A stretch of 64,000 nt of DNA from CBDCUQ01 sp965222835 (GCA_965222835.1 CBDCUQ010000003.1:620001-684000); one strand, 5' to 3'. Positions 1 to 9,895 are shown, numbered from the stretch's first letter. Made by a program: numbers and translations. Notes: generated by a model from the letters alone, not told the origin.

Positions 1-210
1 GCGCACGCCCTTGGCGGTGCGGACGATGACGGCCTTCATGACCTGTCCCTTCTTCACGCGACCTTTGGGGATCGCCTCTTTCACCGACACGACGATCGTG
101 TCGCCGACGGTGGCGTACTTGCGCTTGGATCCGCCCAGCACCTTGATGCACTGAACGCGCCGCGCTCCCGAATTGTCGGCGACGTCGAGATTTGTCTCCA
201 TCTGGATCAT
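1..210 (-). CDS. rplN: 50S ribosomal protein L14, partial (3' end beyond the window)
   Basis: This is the N-terminal 70 residues of L14, a large-subunit protein that binds 23S rRNA near the subunit interface. The translation opens MIQMETNLDVADNSGAR and continues with VQCIKVLGGSKRKYATVGD, which is the typical L14 start. The ATG is at 208-210. The reading frame is still open at base 1, so the remaining part of the usual roughly 122 residues lies outside. It is the last visible gene of the S10/spc-type operon, about 120 bp after rpsQ, the normal order. Confidence 0.96.
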   Translation of the reverse strand, partial: MIQMETNLDVADNSGARRVQCIKVLGGSKRKYATVGDTIVVSVKEAIPKGRVKKGQVMKAVIVRTAKGVR

Positions 211-330
211 CGCGCTCTTCCTTCTTCCTTTTGGCGACCAACTCGCGGCAGGTCTGCCTCATACAATCCTTGCGCCCTACCCGATCTTCACGGAGACGGC
301 GCGCTTCTCCGCTTCAATTCGCTGCCGGTC

Positions 331-564
331 TCACTCTCGCGGCAACGCAACCCATCGCTTCTTCTTCGACACTGGCGCGCCCTCCTGGATGGTCACCCGG
401 TCGCCGACCTTGAATGTCGAATCCTCGTCGTGCGCGTGGTACTTTTTGGTCCTACGCACGGTCTTCTTGAAAAGCGGATGGGTATACCGACGTTCAACCT
501 GGACCACGATGGTCTTGGCGTTCTTGTCGGACACGACCACACCCTGCAGCACCCGCTTCGGCAT
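331..564 (-). CDS. rpsQ: 30S ribosomal protein S17
   Basis: This 77-residue protein is S17, a primary 16S rRNA binder of the small subunit. It opens MPKRVLQGVVVSDKNAKT and shows the family's OB-fold signature, with VERRYTHPLFKKTVRRTKKYHAHDE and a DRV segment near the end. The length is normal for an alphaproteobacterial S17. It follows rpmC by 14 bp and precedes rplN, the standard arrangement, so it is cotranscribed with the S10 operon. Confidence 0.97.
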   Translation of the reverse strand: MPKRVLQGVVVSDKNAKTIVVQVERRYTHPLFKKTVRRTKKYHAHDEDSTFKVGDRVTIQEGAPVSKKKRWVALPRE

Positions 565-578
565 CTCTCAATCTCTCC

Positions 579-794
579 TCAAGCGCCCTTCGTTTTGGGC
601 GTACTTCCGGCCCGCTTGGAGCGGGCAATTGTCATCACGCGCGCGATATCGCGACGGACCTGGCGGACGCGCGCCGTGTTCTCAAGCTGACCTGACGCCT
701 TTTGAAAGCGCAGGTTGAACTGCTCTTTCTTGAGCTTCGCCAGCTGATCATCGAGCTGGTCCAGCGTCATTCCTATGAACTCTGCCGCTTTCAT
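579..794 (-). CDS. rpmC: 50S ribosomal protein L29
   Basis: This 71-residue basic alpha-helical protein is L29, which sits at the polypeptide exit tunnel next to L23 and helps form the docking site for trigger factor and SRP. The central stretch LKKEQFNLRFQKASGQLENT followed by RVRQVRRDIARV is the family signature. It lies 42 bp after rplP and 14 bp before rpsQ, the conserved rplP-rpmC-rpsQ order. Confidence 0.97.
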   Translation of the reverse strand: MKAAEFIGMTLDQLDDQLAKLKKEQFNLRFQKASGQLENTARVRQVRRDIARVMTIARSKRAGSTPKTKGA

Positions 795-836
795 TGGCCG
801 GTCCTCATTCCATCTCTTTCGCTGCCGATCTGCCCA

Positions 837-1247
837 TTACCCAATGCGCGTCACGACACGTGTCTTGATCGGAAGCTTGGCTGCGCCAAGCTTCAAGGCT
901 TCCTTTGCGATCTGCGGGCTTACACCGCCGAGCTCGAAAATGATGCGCCCTGGCTTCACGCGTGCCACCCACAGCTCGATGCCGCCTTTGCCGGACCCCA
1001 TGCGAACCTCGGCCGGCTTCTTGGTGACCGGCACGTCCGGAAAGACGCGCGTCCAAAGCCGGCCGGCACGCTTAGTATGGCGTGCAATGGCGCGGCGGGC
1101 GGCCTCGATCTGTCGTGCGGTCAAACGCTCGGGCTCTACGGCCTTGAGACCGATCTCACCGAAGGCAAGCGATGTCGCGCCCTTCGAGGCGCCATGAATG
1201 CGCCCCTTGAACTGCTTGCGGAACTTTGTTCGTTTTGGTTGCAGCAT
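837..1247 (-). CDS. rplP: 50S ribosomal protein L16
   Basis: L16 (136 aa) organises the A-site side of the peptidyl transferase centre. The protein opens MLQPKRTKFRKQFKGR and contains the characteristic GRLWTRVFPDVPVTKKPAEVRMGSGKG motif, split by no gap. The length is the usual 136-137 residues. It follows rpsC by 18 bp and is followed by rpmC. Nothing is unusual in it. Confidence 0.98.
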   Translation of the reverse strand: MLQPKRTKFRKQFKGRIHGASKGATSLAFGEIGLKAVEPERLTARQIEAARRAIARHTKRAGRLWTRVFPDVPVTKKPAEVRMGSGKGGIELWVARVKPGRIIFELGGVSPQIAKEALKLGAAKLPIKTRVVTRIG

Positions 1248-1265
1248 GGGTCTGCCTCAGGTCCT

Positions 1266-2018
1266 TCAAGCTCTCTCTTGGGCTTCTGCGGGGCGCGGTT
1301 CACGCGGACGGCGATCACCGCCGTCGCGGCGTCCGCGGCCGCCTTGATCCGAGCCTTCAAGCGCGCGGCGCTCGGAGGCCATGGGATCGTGCTCAATGAT
1401 CTCGCCTTTAAAGATCCAAACCTTGATGCCGATGACACCGTAGGCGGTCTGGGCGAGGCCGTAGCCGAAATCGATGTCGGCGCGCAGCGTGTGCAGCGGC
1501 ACGCGGCCTTCGCGATACCACTCCGTGCGTGCGATCTCGGCGCCGCCCAAGCGTCCGGCGACGTTGATGCGGATGCCGACCGCGCCGGAGCGCAGCGCCG
1601 ACTGAACTGCGCGCTTCATCGCGCGGCGGAAGGCAACACGCTTTTCGAGCTGCTGGGCGATGTTTTCGGCCACCAGCGTCGCATCGAGATCCGGCTTGCG
1701 GATCTCAAGGATGTTGAGGTGCACCTCCGATGACGTAAGGCGCGCCAGCTCGCCTCGTAGCTTTTCGATATCCGCGCCCTTTTTGCCGATCAGAACGCCG
1801 GGACGAGCGGTGTGTACGGTGACGCGACACTTCTTGTGCGGGCGCTCGATCACGACCTTGGCAACACCGGCGGTGCGCTGATGTTTCATGATATGGCGGC
1901 GGATGGCCATATCCTCGTGCAGCAGCTGACCGTACTCGTTGCTGCCGGCAAACCAGCGGCTATCCCAGGTCCGGTTGATGCCGACGCGCAGTCCGACAGG
2001 ATTGACTTTGTGGCCCAT
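1266..2018 (-). CDS. rpsC: 30S ribosomal protein S3
   Basis: S3 (250 aa) lies at the mRNA entry channel and has mRNA helicase activity with S4 and S5. The start chosen is the ATG at 2016-2018, giving MGHKVNPVGLRVG, the invariant S3 opening; an open frame extends 93 codons further upstream but only shadows the rplV tail. A KH-type RNA-binding segment is visible at VLIGKKGADIEKLR. The gene starts 1 bp after the rplV stop. The final 25 residues form an Arg/Gly/Pro-rich tail, common in this order. Confidence 0.97.
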   Translation of the reverse strand: MGHKVNPVGLRVGINRTWDSRWFAGSNEYGQLLHEDMAIRRHIMKHQRTAGVAKVVIERPHKKCRVTVHTARPGVLIGKKGADIEKLRGELARLTSSEVHLNILEIRKPDLDATLVAENIAQQLEKRVAFRRAMKRAVQSALRSGAVGIRINVAGRLGGAEIARTEWYREGRVPLHTLRADIDFGYGLAQTAYGVIGIKVWIFKGEIIEHDPMASERRALEGSDQGGRGRRDGGDRRPREPRPAEAQERA

Positions 2019-2019
2019 A

Positions 2020-2649
2020 TTACTCGGCCTCCTTCTTCGCATCGGTCTTCTTGGGTGCTGCCTTCTTGGCAGCGGTCTTTTTAGGCGCAGCTTCCTTAGG
2101 CTTAGCTTCCTTAGGCTTAGCTTCCTTAGGCTTTGCTTCCTTGGGTTCTGCGTCCTTGGCCGCAGCTTTCTTGGGCGCCGCCTTTTTGGCTGCCGGCTTC
2201 TTGGCGGCCGGTGCTTTGGTCTTCTCACCCTTGGCGGCGGATTTCTTCGCGCTCTTCTTGGGCTTCTCGGCCTTTTCTTCCTCTGTCTCCTGCACAACGA
2301 CGGTGATCTGAGAGAACGGCTTCATGATCGACGCGCCACGGCCGCGGCCGCGGGCATGGAAGCGATGCATCACCAGGTTCTTGCCGACCCAGGCCTCCTT
2401 GACGATGAGCTGATCGACATCGAGGCCGTGATTGTTCTCGGCATTTGCGACTGCGCTCATCACACACTTTCTGACGTCAACTGCGATGCGCTTTCTCGAG
2501 AACTCGAGGTCCGCAAGCGCCTGGTTGACCTTCTTGCCGCGAATAAGACCCGCGACCAGATTGAGCTTCTGCGGCGAAATCCGGAGGTTCTTCGCCACCG
2601 CCTGCGCCTCTTTGTCGGAGAGGCTCCTCTCCCGGCCCTGCTTACCCAT
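2020..2649 (-). CDS. rplV: 50S ribosomal protein L22 with long Lys/Ala-rich tail
   Basis: L22 lines the peptide exit tunnel; its beta-hairpin loop reaches the macrolide-binding region. Residues 1-127 are an ordinary L22, with ISPQKLNLVAGLIRGKKV near the start and RGRGRGASIMKPFSQITVVV at the core end. From about residue 128 to 209 there is a low-complexity tail of K, A, E and P including four PKEAx repeats, resembling a histone H1-type basic tail. Typical L22 ends near residue 110-130. The tail DNA contains a 15-bp tandem repeat (2089-2145). The ATG overlaps the rpsS stop by one base (TAATG). Confidence 0.95.
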   Translation of the reverse strand: MGKQGRERSLSDKEAQAVAKNLRISPQKLNLVAGLIRGKKVNQALADLEFSRKRIAVDVRKCVMSAVANAENNHGLDVDQLIVKEAWVGKNLVMHRFHARGRGRGASIMKPFSQITVVVQETEEEKAEKPKKSAKKSAAKGEKTKAPAAKKPAAKKAAPKKAAAKDAEPKEAKPKEAKPKEAKPKEAAPKKTAAKKAAPKKTDAKKEAE

Positions 2650-2927
2650 TATCTCTTCGCCACTTTCTTGTCGCCGCCATGCGAATTGAAGGTCCGCGTC
2701 GGCGCGAACTCCCCGAACTTGTGCCCGATCATGTCCTCGTTGACGGAAACCGGAATGTGCTTGCGGCCGTTGTAGACGCCAAAAGTGAGGCCCACGAATT
2801 GAGGCAGGATCGTCGAGCGCCGGCTCCAGATCTTGATCACTTCATTGCGGCCGGACGCGCGTACCTTCTCCGCCTTCTTGAGAAGGTAGCCATCGACGAA
2901 CGGGCCTTTCCAAACAGAGCGTGTCAA
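2649..2927 (-). CDS. rpsS: 30S ribosomal protein S19 (TTG start)
   Basis: S19 (92 aa) sits in the head of the 30S subunit with S13. The core TRSVWKGPFVDGYLLKKAE and the end FAPTRTFNSHGGDKK are diagnostic. The proper start appears to be the TTG at 2925-2927, because the protein then has the normal length and a GAGGAG Shine-Dalgarno sequence lies 7 bases upstream; no ATG exists at this place. A longer reading upstream gives an Arg-rich extension without homology. It is followed with one base of overlap by rplV. Confidence 0.95.
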   Translation of the reverse strand: MTRSVWKGPFVDGYLLKKAEKVRASGRNEVIKIWSRRSTILPQFVGLTFGVYNGRKHIPVSVNEDMIGHKFGEFAPTRTFNSHGGDKKVAKR

Positions 2928-2949
2928 GGTTTGTCTCCTCGCGCCTCGA

Positions 2950-3783
2950 TTACGATTTCTTCTTCTTCGCCTTCGCGCGGCTGCGAACAATGTATTTGTC
3001 CGTTGCCTTGTTCTTGCGTGTCTTAAATCCTTTGGTCGGCTTGCCCCACGGTGTTGCCCAGTGCTTGCCGCCCTTGGTGCGGCCGCCGTTGGGGTGATCG
3101 ATGGGGTTCATGGCGATCGAACGCACGGTGGGGCGCTTGCCCCTCCAGCGCGTGCGGCCGGCCTTGCCGATGACCTCGTTGGTGTGATCCGGGTTGGAAA
3201 CGGCGCCGACCGAACCCATACAGTCGGCGCGGACTTTGCGCGTTTCGCCCGAGTTGAGCTTGAGGATTGCCCAGCCTGAGTCGCGGCCGACGAGTTGAGC
3301 GAAGGCACCGGCAGACCGGGCAAGCTGGCCGCCGCGGCCAGGCTTCAGTTCAACGTTATGAATGATCGTGCCGATCGGCATCGATGCGAGCGGCATCGCG
3401 TTGCCGGGCTTCACGTCGACTTTGTCGCCTGCAATGACGGTATCGCCGGGGGCGAGACGCTGCGGGGCGAGAATGTACGACAACTTGCCATCCTTATACT
3501 TGATAAGGGCGATGAAGGCGGTCCGGATCGGGTCGTACTCGAGACGCTCAACGGTCGCGGGGACGTCGAAGTGGCGGCGCTTGAAGTCGACCAGGCGATA
3601 AGCCTGCTTGTGACCGCCGCCGATGTGACGCGTGGTAATGCGCCCGTACGCGTTGCGCCCACCCGTTTTGGAGAGTCCTTCGACCAACATCTTCACCGGA
3701 GCACCTTTGTGCAGGTGCTTGCGATCGACCAGCACCAGATTGCGCCGGCCAGGAGACGTCGGGCGGTATGTTTTCAATGCCAT
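2950..3783 (-). CDS. rplB: 50S ribosomal protein L2
   Basis: L2 (277 aa) is needed for subunit association and peptidyl transferase activity. The protein opens MALKTYRPTSPGRRNLVLVD, keeps the catalytic-region motif GRTRWRGKRPTVRSIAMNP, then DHPNGGRTKGGKH with the conserved His-containing DHPNGG loop. The length agrees with the family. It lies between rplW (15 bp) and rpsS (22 bp), as in the canonical S10 operon. Confidence 0.98.
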   Translation of the reverse strand: MALKTYRPTSPGRRNLVLVDRKHLHKGAPVKMLVEGLSKTGGRNAYGRITTRHIGGGHKQAYRLVDFKRRHFDVPATVERLEYDPIRTAFIALIKYKDGKLSYILAPQRLAPGDTVIAGDKVDVKPGNAMPLASMPIGTIIHNVELKPGRGGQLARSAGAFAQLVGRDSGWAILKLNSGETRKVRADCMGSVGAVSNPDHTNEVIGKAGRTRWRGKRPTVRSIAMNPIDHPNGGRTKGGKHWATPWGKPTKGFKTRKNKATDKYIVRSRAKAKKKKS

Positions 3784-3798
3784 GACTGCCTCGCTCCC

Positions 3799-4089
3799 TT
3801 AGAGACCGGTCGTGACGTCGATGGAATGGCCTTCCTCGAGTGTCACGATCGCTTTTTTCGTATCGCTCAGTTGGGCGAAGATGCCCTTGAAGTGCTTGCG
3901 CTTGCCTTTGCGCGTGAGCGTGTTGACGGCCTTGACCTTCACCTTGAACAGGCTTTCGACCGCGTCCTTGATGTCCGCCTTCGTTGCCTTCGGGGCGACC
4001 TTGAAGACCACCTGGTTGTCCTGACTGACCAGCGTCGACTTTTCGGTAATCACCGGGGCTACGATCACATCGTAAGCTTTAAGCTTCAT
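3799..4089 (-). CDS. rplW: 50S ribosomal protein L23
   Basis: L23 (96 aa) is the exit-tunnel protein that recruits trigger factor and SRP. It opens MKLKAYDVIVAPVITEKST and contains the conserved NTLTRKGKRKH segment. The ATG at 4087-4089 is preferred since a GGGAG sits about 10 bases upstream; a GTG three codons earlier (4096-4098) overlaps the rplD stop and has no useful spacing. The gene order rplD-rplW-rplB is standard. Confidence 0.95.
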   Translation of the reverse strand: MKLKAYDVIVAPVITEKSTLVSQDNQVVFKVAPKATKADIKDAVESLFKVKVKAVNTLTRKGKRKHFKGIFAQLSDTKKAIVTLEEGHSIDVTTGL

Positions 4090-4094
4090 CGGTC

Positions 4095-4751
4095 TCACGC
4101 TCCCTTGCGGGCCTTGCGACCCTCTTTGCCCGCGGCAAACCTGGCTTCCAGTGCGGCGACGGCCGCCTTGGTCAGCACCAGTTTCCTGCGGCGGAGGATG
4201 TCGTAGACGTTGATGCCCTGGACAGGCAGCACGTCGATGTTCGGAATGTTTCGTGCCGCGCGGGCGAAGCCAGCCTCGGGCTCAGCACCATCGATGATGA
4301 GCGCGTTGGACAAATCCAGCTTTCCTAGCTGCGCTCTTAGTGCGGCTGTCTTGCCGTCATTTGATGCCGCCTTTTCGAGAACAACGATGTCGCCCGACTT
4401 AGCCTTTGCGCTCAGCGCATGACGGAGCGCCAGCGCGCGTACTTTTTTCGGCATACCGATGGCGTGGCTTCTCGGTTTGGGGCCAAAGGCCTTGCCGCCG
4501 CCGCGGAATAGCCCAACCGACTTGTCGGAGTGACGCGCACTGCCGGTTCCCTTCTGGCGGTAGATCTTCCTGCCGGAGGTCGTGACCTCGGACCGGTCCT
4601 GAGAGTGATGCGTGCCGGCCATGCGCTTCAGGCGCTGGTAGCGCACCATGCGATGGATGAGATCCTGGCGCGGCTCAAGGCCGAAAATGGCATCGGCGAG
4701 ATCGACCTCGCCGGCCTTTTTTGCGTCGAGCGTGGTGACAGAGGTTTTCAT
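4095..4751 (-). CDS. rplD: 50S ribosomal protein L4
   Basis: L4 (218 aa) binds 23S rRNA and extends a loop into the exit tunnel; in enteric bacteria it autoregulates the S10 operon. Visible signatures are the loop SGRKIYRQKGTGSARHSDK and FGPKPRSHAIGMPKKVRALA. The start is the ATG at 4749-4751 (MKTSVTTLDAKKAG), which overlaps the rplC stop by one base; an upstream 35-codon open stretch is a shadow of rplC. No E. coli-type S10 leader was recognised. Confidence 0.97.
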   Translation of the reverse strand: MKTSVTTLDAKKAGEVDLADAIFGLEPRQDLIHRMVRYQRLKRMAGTHHSQDRSEVTTSGRKIYRQKGTGSARHSDKSVGLFRGGGKAFGPKPRSHAIGMPKKVRALALRHALSAKAKSGDIVVLEKAASNDGKTAALRAQLGKLDLSNALIIDGAEPEAGFARAARNIPNIDVLPVQGINVYDILRRRKLVLTKAAVAALEARFAAGKEGRKARKGA

Positions 4752-5455
4752 CACGCCTGCTCCTTCCCGGCTGCTTGTGCCTTGGCTTTGACGGCTCCGG
4801 GTGTCGGCACGTCTTTCGGTGCTGCCTTCTTGACGGCATCGCGAACGATGACCCAAGCGCCTTTCGAACCCGGGACTGCGCCGCGGATCATCAACAGGCC
4901 CCGCTCGGGATCGGTCTTGGCGACCACAAGGTTCTGGGTCGTGACGCGCTCGTCGCCAAGGTGGCCGGCCATCTTCTTGCCCTTGAACACCTTGCCGGGG
5001 TCCTGGCGCTGGCCGGTCGACCCGTGCGAACGGTGGACGGCAGAGACGCCGTGGGACGCGCGCAGGCCGCCGAAGTTCCAGCGCTTCATGGCGCCCTGGA
5101 AGCCTTTGCCCTTACTGGTGCCGGTGACGTCCACAAACTGGCCCGGCACGAAGTGATCGGCGGTGATCTCGGCGCCAACTTCGATCATGTTGGCGGGACT
5201 GACGCGGAATTCCGCAAGCTTACGCTTGGGCTCCACTTCGGCGACGGCAAAGCTACCGCGCTCCGAACGAGTCAGCCGCGAGGGCTTGCGCGTACCGGCG
5301 CCGAGCTGCAGCGCCGTGTAGCCGTTCTTTTCGTTGGTGCGGTGGGCAACGACCTGAAGCTTCTCCAGCTTGAGAACCGTCACGGGGATGTGCTCTCCGG
5401 CATCCGTGAAGATGCGGGTCATACCCACTTTCTGCGCTATAACACCTGACCGCAT
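4751..5455 (-). CDS. rplC: 50S ribosomal protein L3
   Basis: L3 (234 aa) is an early assembly protein whose loop approaches the peptidyl transferase centre. It opens MRSGVIAQKVGMTRIFTDAG and contains DVTGTSKGKGFQGAMKRW and the W-finger region ASHGVSAVHRSHGSTGQRQDPGK broken across the loop; the Gln in GQRQDPG is the residue methylated by PrmB in other bacteria. A 25-residue Lys/Ala/Pro-rich tail follows residue 205. It is 136 bp downstream of rpsJ. Confidence 0.97.
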   Translation of the reverse strand: MRSGVIAQKVGMTRIFTDAGEHIPVTVLKLEKLQVVAHRTNEKNGYTALQLGAGTRKPSRLTRSERGSFAVAEVEPKRKLAEFRVSPANMIEVGAEITADHFVPGQFVDVTGTSKGKGFQGAMKRWNFGGLRASHGVSAVHRSHGSTGQRQDPGKVFKGKKMAGHLGDERVTTQNLVVAKTDPERGLLMIRGAVPGSKGAWVIVRDAVKKAAPKDVPTPGAVKAKAQAAGKEQA

Positions 5456-5591
5456 GGGTCCGTTCCCTAAGTCGTGGCAGACATCAGCAGGCAGCAGACA
5501 ACCGGAGATCTCTGATTCCGATGTGCGTCCTGTGCGTTTGCCTTCCTTTCATTTGTCACGGCTGCCGGCTCACAATCGCCAGCCACCGTTG

Positions 5592-5900
5592 CTAGAGCTT
5601 GATCTCGACGTCCACGCCGGCAGCCAGATCCAGTTTCATCAATGCGTCCACCGTCTGCGGCGTCGGATCGACGATGTCTAAGAGCCGCTTATGCGTGCGC
5701 ATTTCGAACTGTTCACGGCTCTTCTTGTCGATGTGCGGAGAGCGGTTCACGGTGAAACGCTCGATGCGGGTCGGCAGCGGGATTGGCCCGCGAACCTCCG
5801 CACCCGTTCGTTTCGCCGTGTTCACGATCTCACGCGTCGACGCATCGAGAATGCGATGGTCAAACGCCTTGAGCCGGATGCGGATGTTTTGGCCGTTCAT
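5592..5900 (-). CDS. rpsJ: 30S ribosomal protein S10
   Basis: S10 (102 aa) is a 30S head protein and, as NusE, pairs with NusB in antitermination and with NusG in transcription-translation coupling. It opens MNGQNIRIRLKAFDHRILD and has the motif GPIPLPTRIERFTVNRSPH. It is the first gene of the S10 operon, but lies only 63 bp behind tufA, so the str and S10 operons may be read through as one unit. A perfect hairpin sits in that gap. Confidence 0.98.
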   Translation of the reverse strand: MNGQNIRIRLKAFDHRILDASTREIVNTAKRTGAEVRGPIPLPTRIERFTVNRSPHIDKKSREQFEMRTHKRLLDIVDPTPQTVDALMKLDLAAGVDVEIKL

Positions 5901-5929
5901 TGTTTTCGAGACCTGCTTAACAGAAGAGA

Positions 5930-5950
5930 GCGCCCGGATTATCCGGGCGC
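5930..5950 (-). terminator. Hairpin between tufA and rpsJ (attenuator or weak terminator)
   Basis: A perfect 10-bp inverted repeat (gcgcccggat, one base, atccgggcgc) lies in the 63-bp gap between the tufA stop and the rpsJ start. On the transcribed strand it is followed only by a mixed TCTCTTCT tract, so it would be a weak terminator, an attenuator or a processing site between the str and S10 gene groups. Confidence 0.5.
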
Positions 5951-5963
5951 CCTTCTGACCCCA

Positions 5964-7172
<1,209 letters not shown>

Positions 7173-7240
7173 TGCGGCTCTCCTCGTCTTTCCTGGTCGT
7201 CCCGTCCGGTCCTATGCCGGACAATTTCTTTCATTCAACG

Positions 7241-9331
7241 TCAGGCGTATTTCGCCTTCACTTCATCGGCCACGTTACGCGGCACTTCCGCATAATGCGC
7301 GAACTGCATGGTGTAGGATGCGCGACCCGTCGACATGGATCGCAGCTGGCTGACATAGCCGAACATGTTTGCGAGCGGCACGTAGGCACGAACCACGGTC
7401 GCATTGCCGCGCATCTCCTGGGTGCGAACCTGGCCGCGGCGGGAGTTGATGTCACCGATTACGCCACCGACGAACTCGCCGGGGGTCACGACTTCAACGT
7501 CCATGATTGGCTCCAAGAGCTTTACGCCAGCTTTGTCGCAGCCTTCCTTCATGGCAGAGCGCGCCGCAATTTCGAAGGCGATGGCAGACGAGTCGACCTC
7601 GTGATAGGCGCCGTCATACAGCGTCACTTTCATATCCACCATGGGGAAGCCGATGAGGACACCGCTGTCCCAAATCGAGTTGACGCCCTTTTCAACGCCG
7701 GGGATGTATTCCTTGGGGACCACGCCACCAACGATTTCGGATGCAAATTCGTTGCCTTTGCCGGTCTCGTTCGGCTCAAGGCGGAACTTGACGCGGGCAA
7801 ACTGTCCGGTGCCGCCTGTCTGCTTCTTATGCGTGTGGTCGACGTCCCACGGCTTTGCGAGCGTTTCGCGGTAGGCCACTTGCGGCGCACCGACATTGGC
7901 CTCCACACCATAGGTGCGCTTCAAAAGGTCCACCTTGATGTCGAGATGCAGTTCGCCCATGCCCCTCAAAATGGTTTCGCCGCTTTCTTGATCGACAGAA
8001 ACGCGGAACGACGGGTCTTCAACGGACAGCGTATGAAGCGCGATCGCCATCTTTTCCTGATCGGCCTTGGTTTTGGGCTCAACCTTCAACTCGATAACGG
8101 GTTCCGGGAACTCCATCTTCTCGAGAATGACCGGCTTGTTGGGATCGCAGAGCGTCTCGCCCGTGCGGATATCCTTGAGGCCCTGCAGGGCAACGATGTC
8201 GCCGGCATAGGCTTCCTTGATTTCCTCGCGATCCTCGGCGTGCATGAGATACATGCGCCCGGCACGCTCCTTTTTGTTGCGTGAGCTGTTTAGTAGCGAC
8301 ATGCCTTGCTCAAGCTTGCCGGAATAGATGCGGCAGAAGGAAATTGCGCCAACGTGCTCGAAGCTCATGATCTTGAAGGCGATCAGGGCAAGCGGCTCAT
8401 CGTCCGATGGCTTGCGCGCGGCTTCGTCACCTGTCTTGGGATCGATGCCCTGGTAGGCGTCACGATCGATGGGGCTGGGGAGGAAATCGACCACCGCGTC
8501 GAGCAAAGGCTGCACGCCTTTGTTCTTGAAGGCCGAGCCGCACATCATCGGATAGAATGCACGCGTGACTGTGGCTTTGCGGATCAGCTTGCGCAGCGTG
8601 TCCTCGTCCGGCTCGTTGCCTTCGAGGTAGGCTTCCATGGCCGCATCGTCCATTTCGACGGCGGCCTCGATCATTGCCGAGCGGAATTCGGCGGCTTTGT
8701 CTTTGAGGTTGTCTGGGATATCACCCTCGACCATTTCGGCATCTTTGGTGTCACCGTCCCAGGTAATTGCCTTCATTTTAATGAGGTCGACGACGCCTTG
8801 GAAATCTGCCTCTGCACCGATCGGAATTTGCAGCGGAACAGCGCGCGCGCCGAGCTTAGCCTTGATGTCGTCGAGGCACATGTAATAATCTGCGCCCGTC
8901 TTATCCATCTTATTGGAGAAGATGATGCGCGGCACACTGTATTTGTCGCCCTGACGCCAAACGGTTTCCGTTTGAGGCTCGACGCCCTGGTTACTGTCGA
9001 GTACGCAGACGGCGCCGTCGAGCACGCGCAGAGAACGCTCTACCTCGATGGTGAAGTCGACGTGGCCTGGCGTGTCGATGATGTTAAGGCGGCGCTTCTT
9101 GCCGTCGCGGCCGGGCCAGAAACAGGTGGTGGCCGCGGATGTAATGGTGATGCCGCGCTCGGCCTCCTGATCCATGAAGTCCATGGTGGCCGCGCCGTCA
9201 TGCACTTCGCCAATCTTATAGGAACGGCCGGTATAATAGAGAATGCGCTCGGAGGTCGTCGTCTTCCCGGCATCGATGTGGGCCATGATGCCGAAGTTGC
9301 GATAATCTTCGATGGGATATTGGCGGGCCAT
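7241..9331 (-). CDS. fusA: Elongation factor G
   Basis: EF-G (696 aa) catalyses GTP-driven translocation and, with RRF, ribosome recycling. It opens MARQYPIEDYRNFGIMAHIDAG followed by KTTTSERILYYTG (P-loop), then a normal switch I with QEAERGITITSAATT and the DTPGHVDFT motif. Domain IV shows the conserved QTGGTGQFARVKF. Full length for the family. It lies 21 bp after rpsG in the standard str order rpsL-rpsG-fusA-tuf. Its normal RGITI motif contrasts with the altered one in the neighbouring EF-Tu. Confidence 0.98.
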   Translation of the reverse strand: MARQYPIEDYRNFGIMAHIDAGKTTTSERILYYTGRSYKIGEVHDGAATMDFMDQEAERGITITSAATTCFWPGRDGKKRRLNIIDTPGHVDFTIEVERSLRVLDGAVCVLDSNQGVEPQTETVWRQGDKYSVPRIIFSNKMDKTGADYYMCLDDIKAKLGARAVPLQIPIGAEADFQGVVDLIKMKAITWDGDTKDAEMVEGDIPDNLKDKAAEFRSAMIEAAVEMDDAAMEAYLEGNEPDEDTLRKLIRKATVTRAFYPMMCGSAFKNKGVQPLLDAVVDFLPSPIDRDAYQGIDPKTGDEAARKPSDDEPLALIAFKIMSFEHVGAISFCRIYSGKLEQGMSLLNSSRNKKERAGRMYLMHAEDREEIKEAYAGDIVALQGLKDIRTGETLCDPNKPVILEKMEFPEPVIELKVEPKTKADQEKMAIALHTLSVEDPSFRVSVDQESGETILRGMGELHLDIKVDLLKRTYGVEANVGAPQVAYRETLAKPWDVDHTHKKQTGGTGQFARVKFRLEPNETGKGNEFASEIVGGVVPKEYIPGVEKGVNSIWDSGVLIGFPMVDMKVTLYDGAYHEVDSSAIAFEIAARSAMKEGCDKAGVKLLEPIMDVEVVTPGEFVGGVIGDINSRRGQVRTQEMRGNATVVRAYVPLANMFGYVSQLRSMSTGRASYTMQFAHYAEVPRNVADEVKAKYA

Positions 9332-9352
9332 GATCTGCCTCTGATTTCCTAC

Positions 9353-9823
9353 TTACCAGCGGTAGTGCGAGAACGCGCGGTTGGCGTCCGCCATCTTGTG
9401 GGTGTCCTCGCGCTTCTTAACCGCGGAACCACGATTGTTGGCCGCGTCGAGAAGCTCGCCTGAAAGCCGGTCCACCATGGTGTTTTCGTTGCGCGCACGC
9501 GCTGCGTTGATGATCCAGCGGATGGCCAGTGCCTGGCGGCGTTCGGGGCGCACTTCGACGGGAACCTGGTAGGTGGCTCCGCCGACACGGCGTGAGCGCA
9601 CCTCGACGGTCGGCATCACGTTGTCGAGCGCCTGATGGAACATGGCGAGCGGATCCGACTTCGCCTTGTTCTCCATCTTATCGAGCGCGCCATAGACGAT
9701 CCGCTCGGCAACCGACTTCTTGCCTTGCTCCATCACCGCATTCATGAATTTGGTGATGACCAGATCCGAAAACTTCGGATCCGGGTTGACCTCGCGCTTT
9801 TCTGCTCTGTGACGGCGGGACAT
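9353..9823 (-). CDS. rpsG: 30S ribosomal protein S7
   Basis: S7 (156 aa) nucleates the 30S head and contacts E-site tRNA. It opens MSRRHRAEKREVNPDPKF and contains the family block VEVRSRRVGGATYQVPVEVR and the beta-hairpin-adjacent RALAIRWIINAAR-like stretch. It ends AFSHYRW, the usual alphaproteobacterial terminus. Gene order and 72-bp spacing from rpsL fit a str operon. Confidence 0.98.
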   Translation of the reverse strand: MSRRHRAEKREVNPDPKFSDLVITKFMNAVMEQGKKSVAERIVYGALDKMENKAKSDPLAMFHQALDNVMPTVEVRSRRVGGATYQVPVEVRPERRQALAIRWIINAARARNENTMVDRLSGELLDAANNRGSAVKKREDTHKMADANRAFSHYRW

Positions 9824-9895
9824 GGTGTCTTGCCCTTATATTCCAGTTCCGTTTCTCGTGACTCCGGTCCTGCCGAAGCCCCTGCTCTCTGTCTT

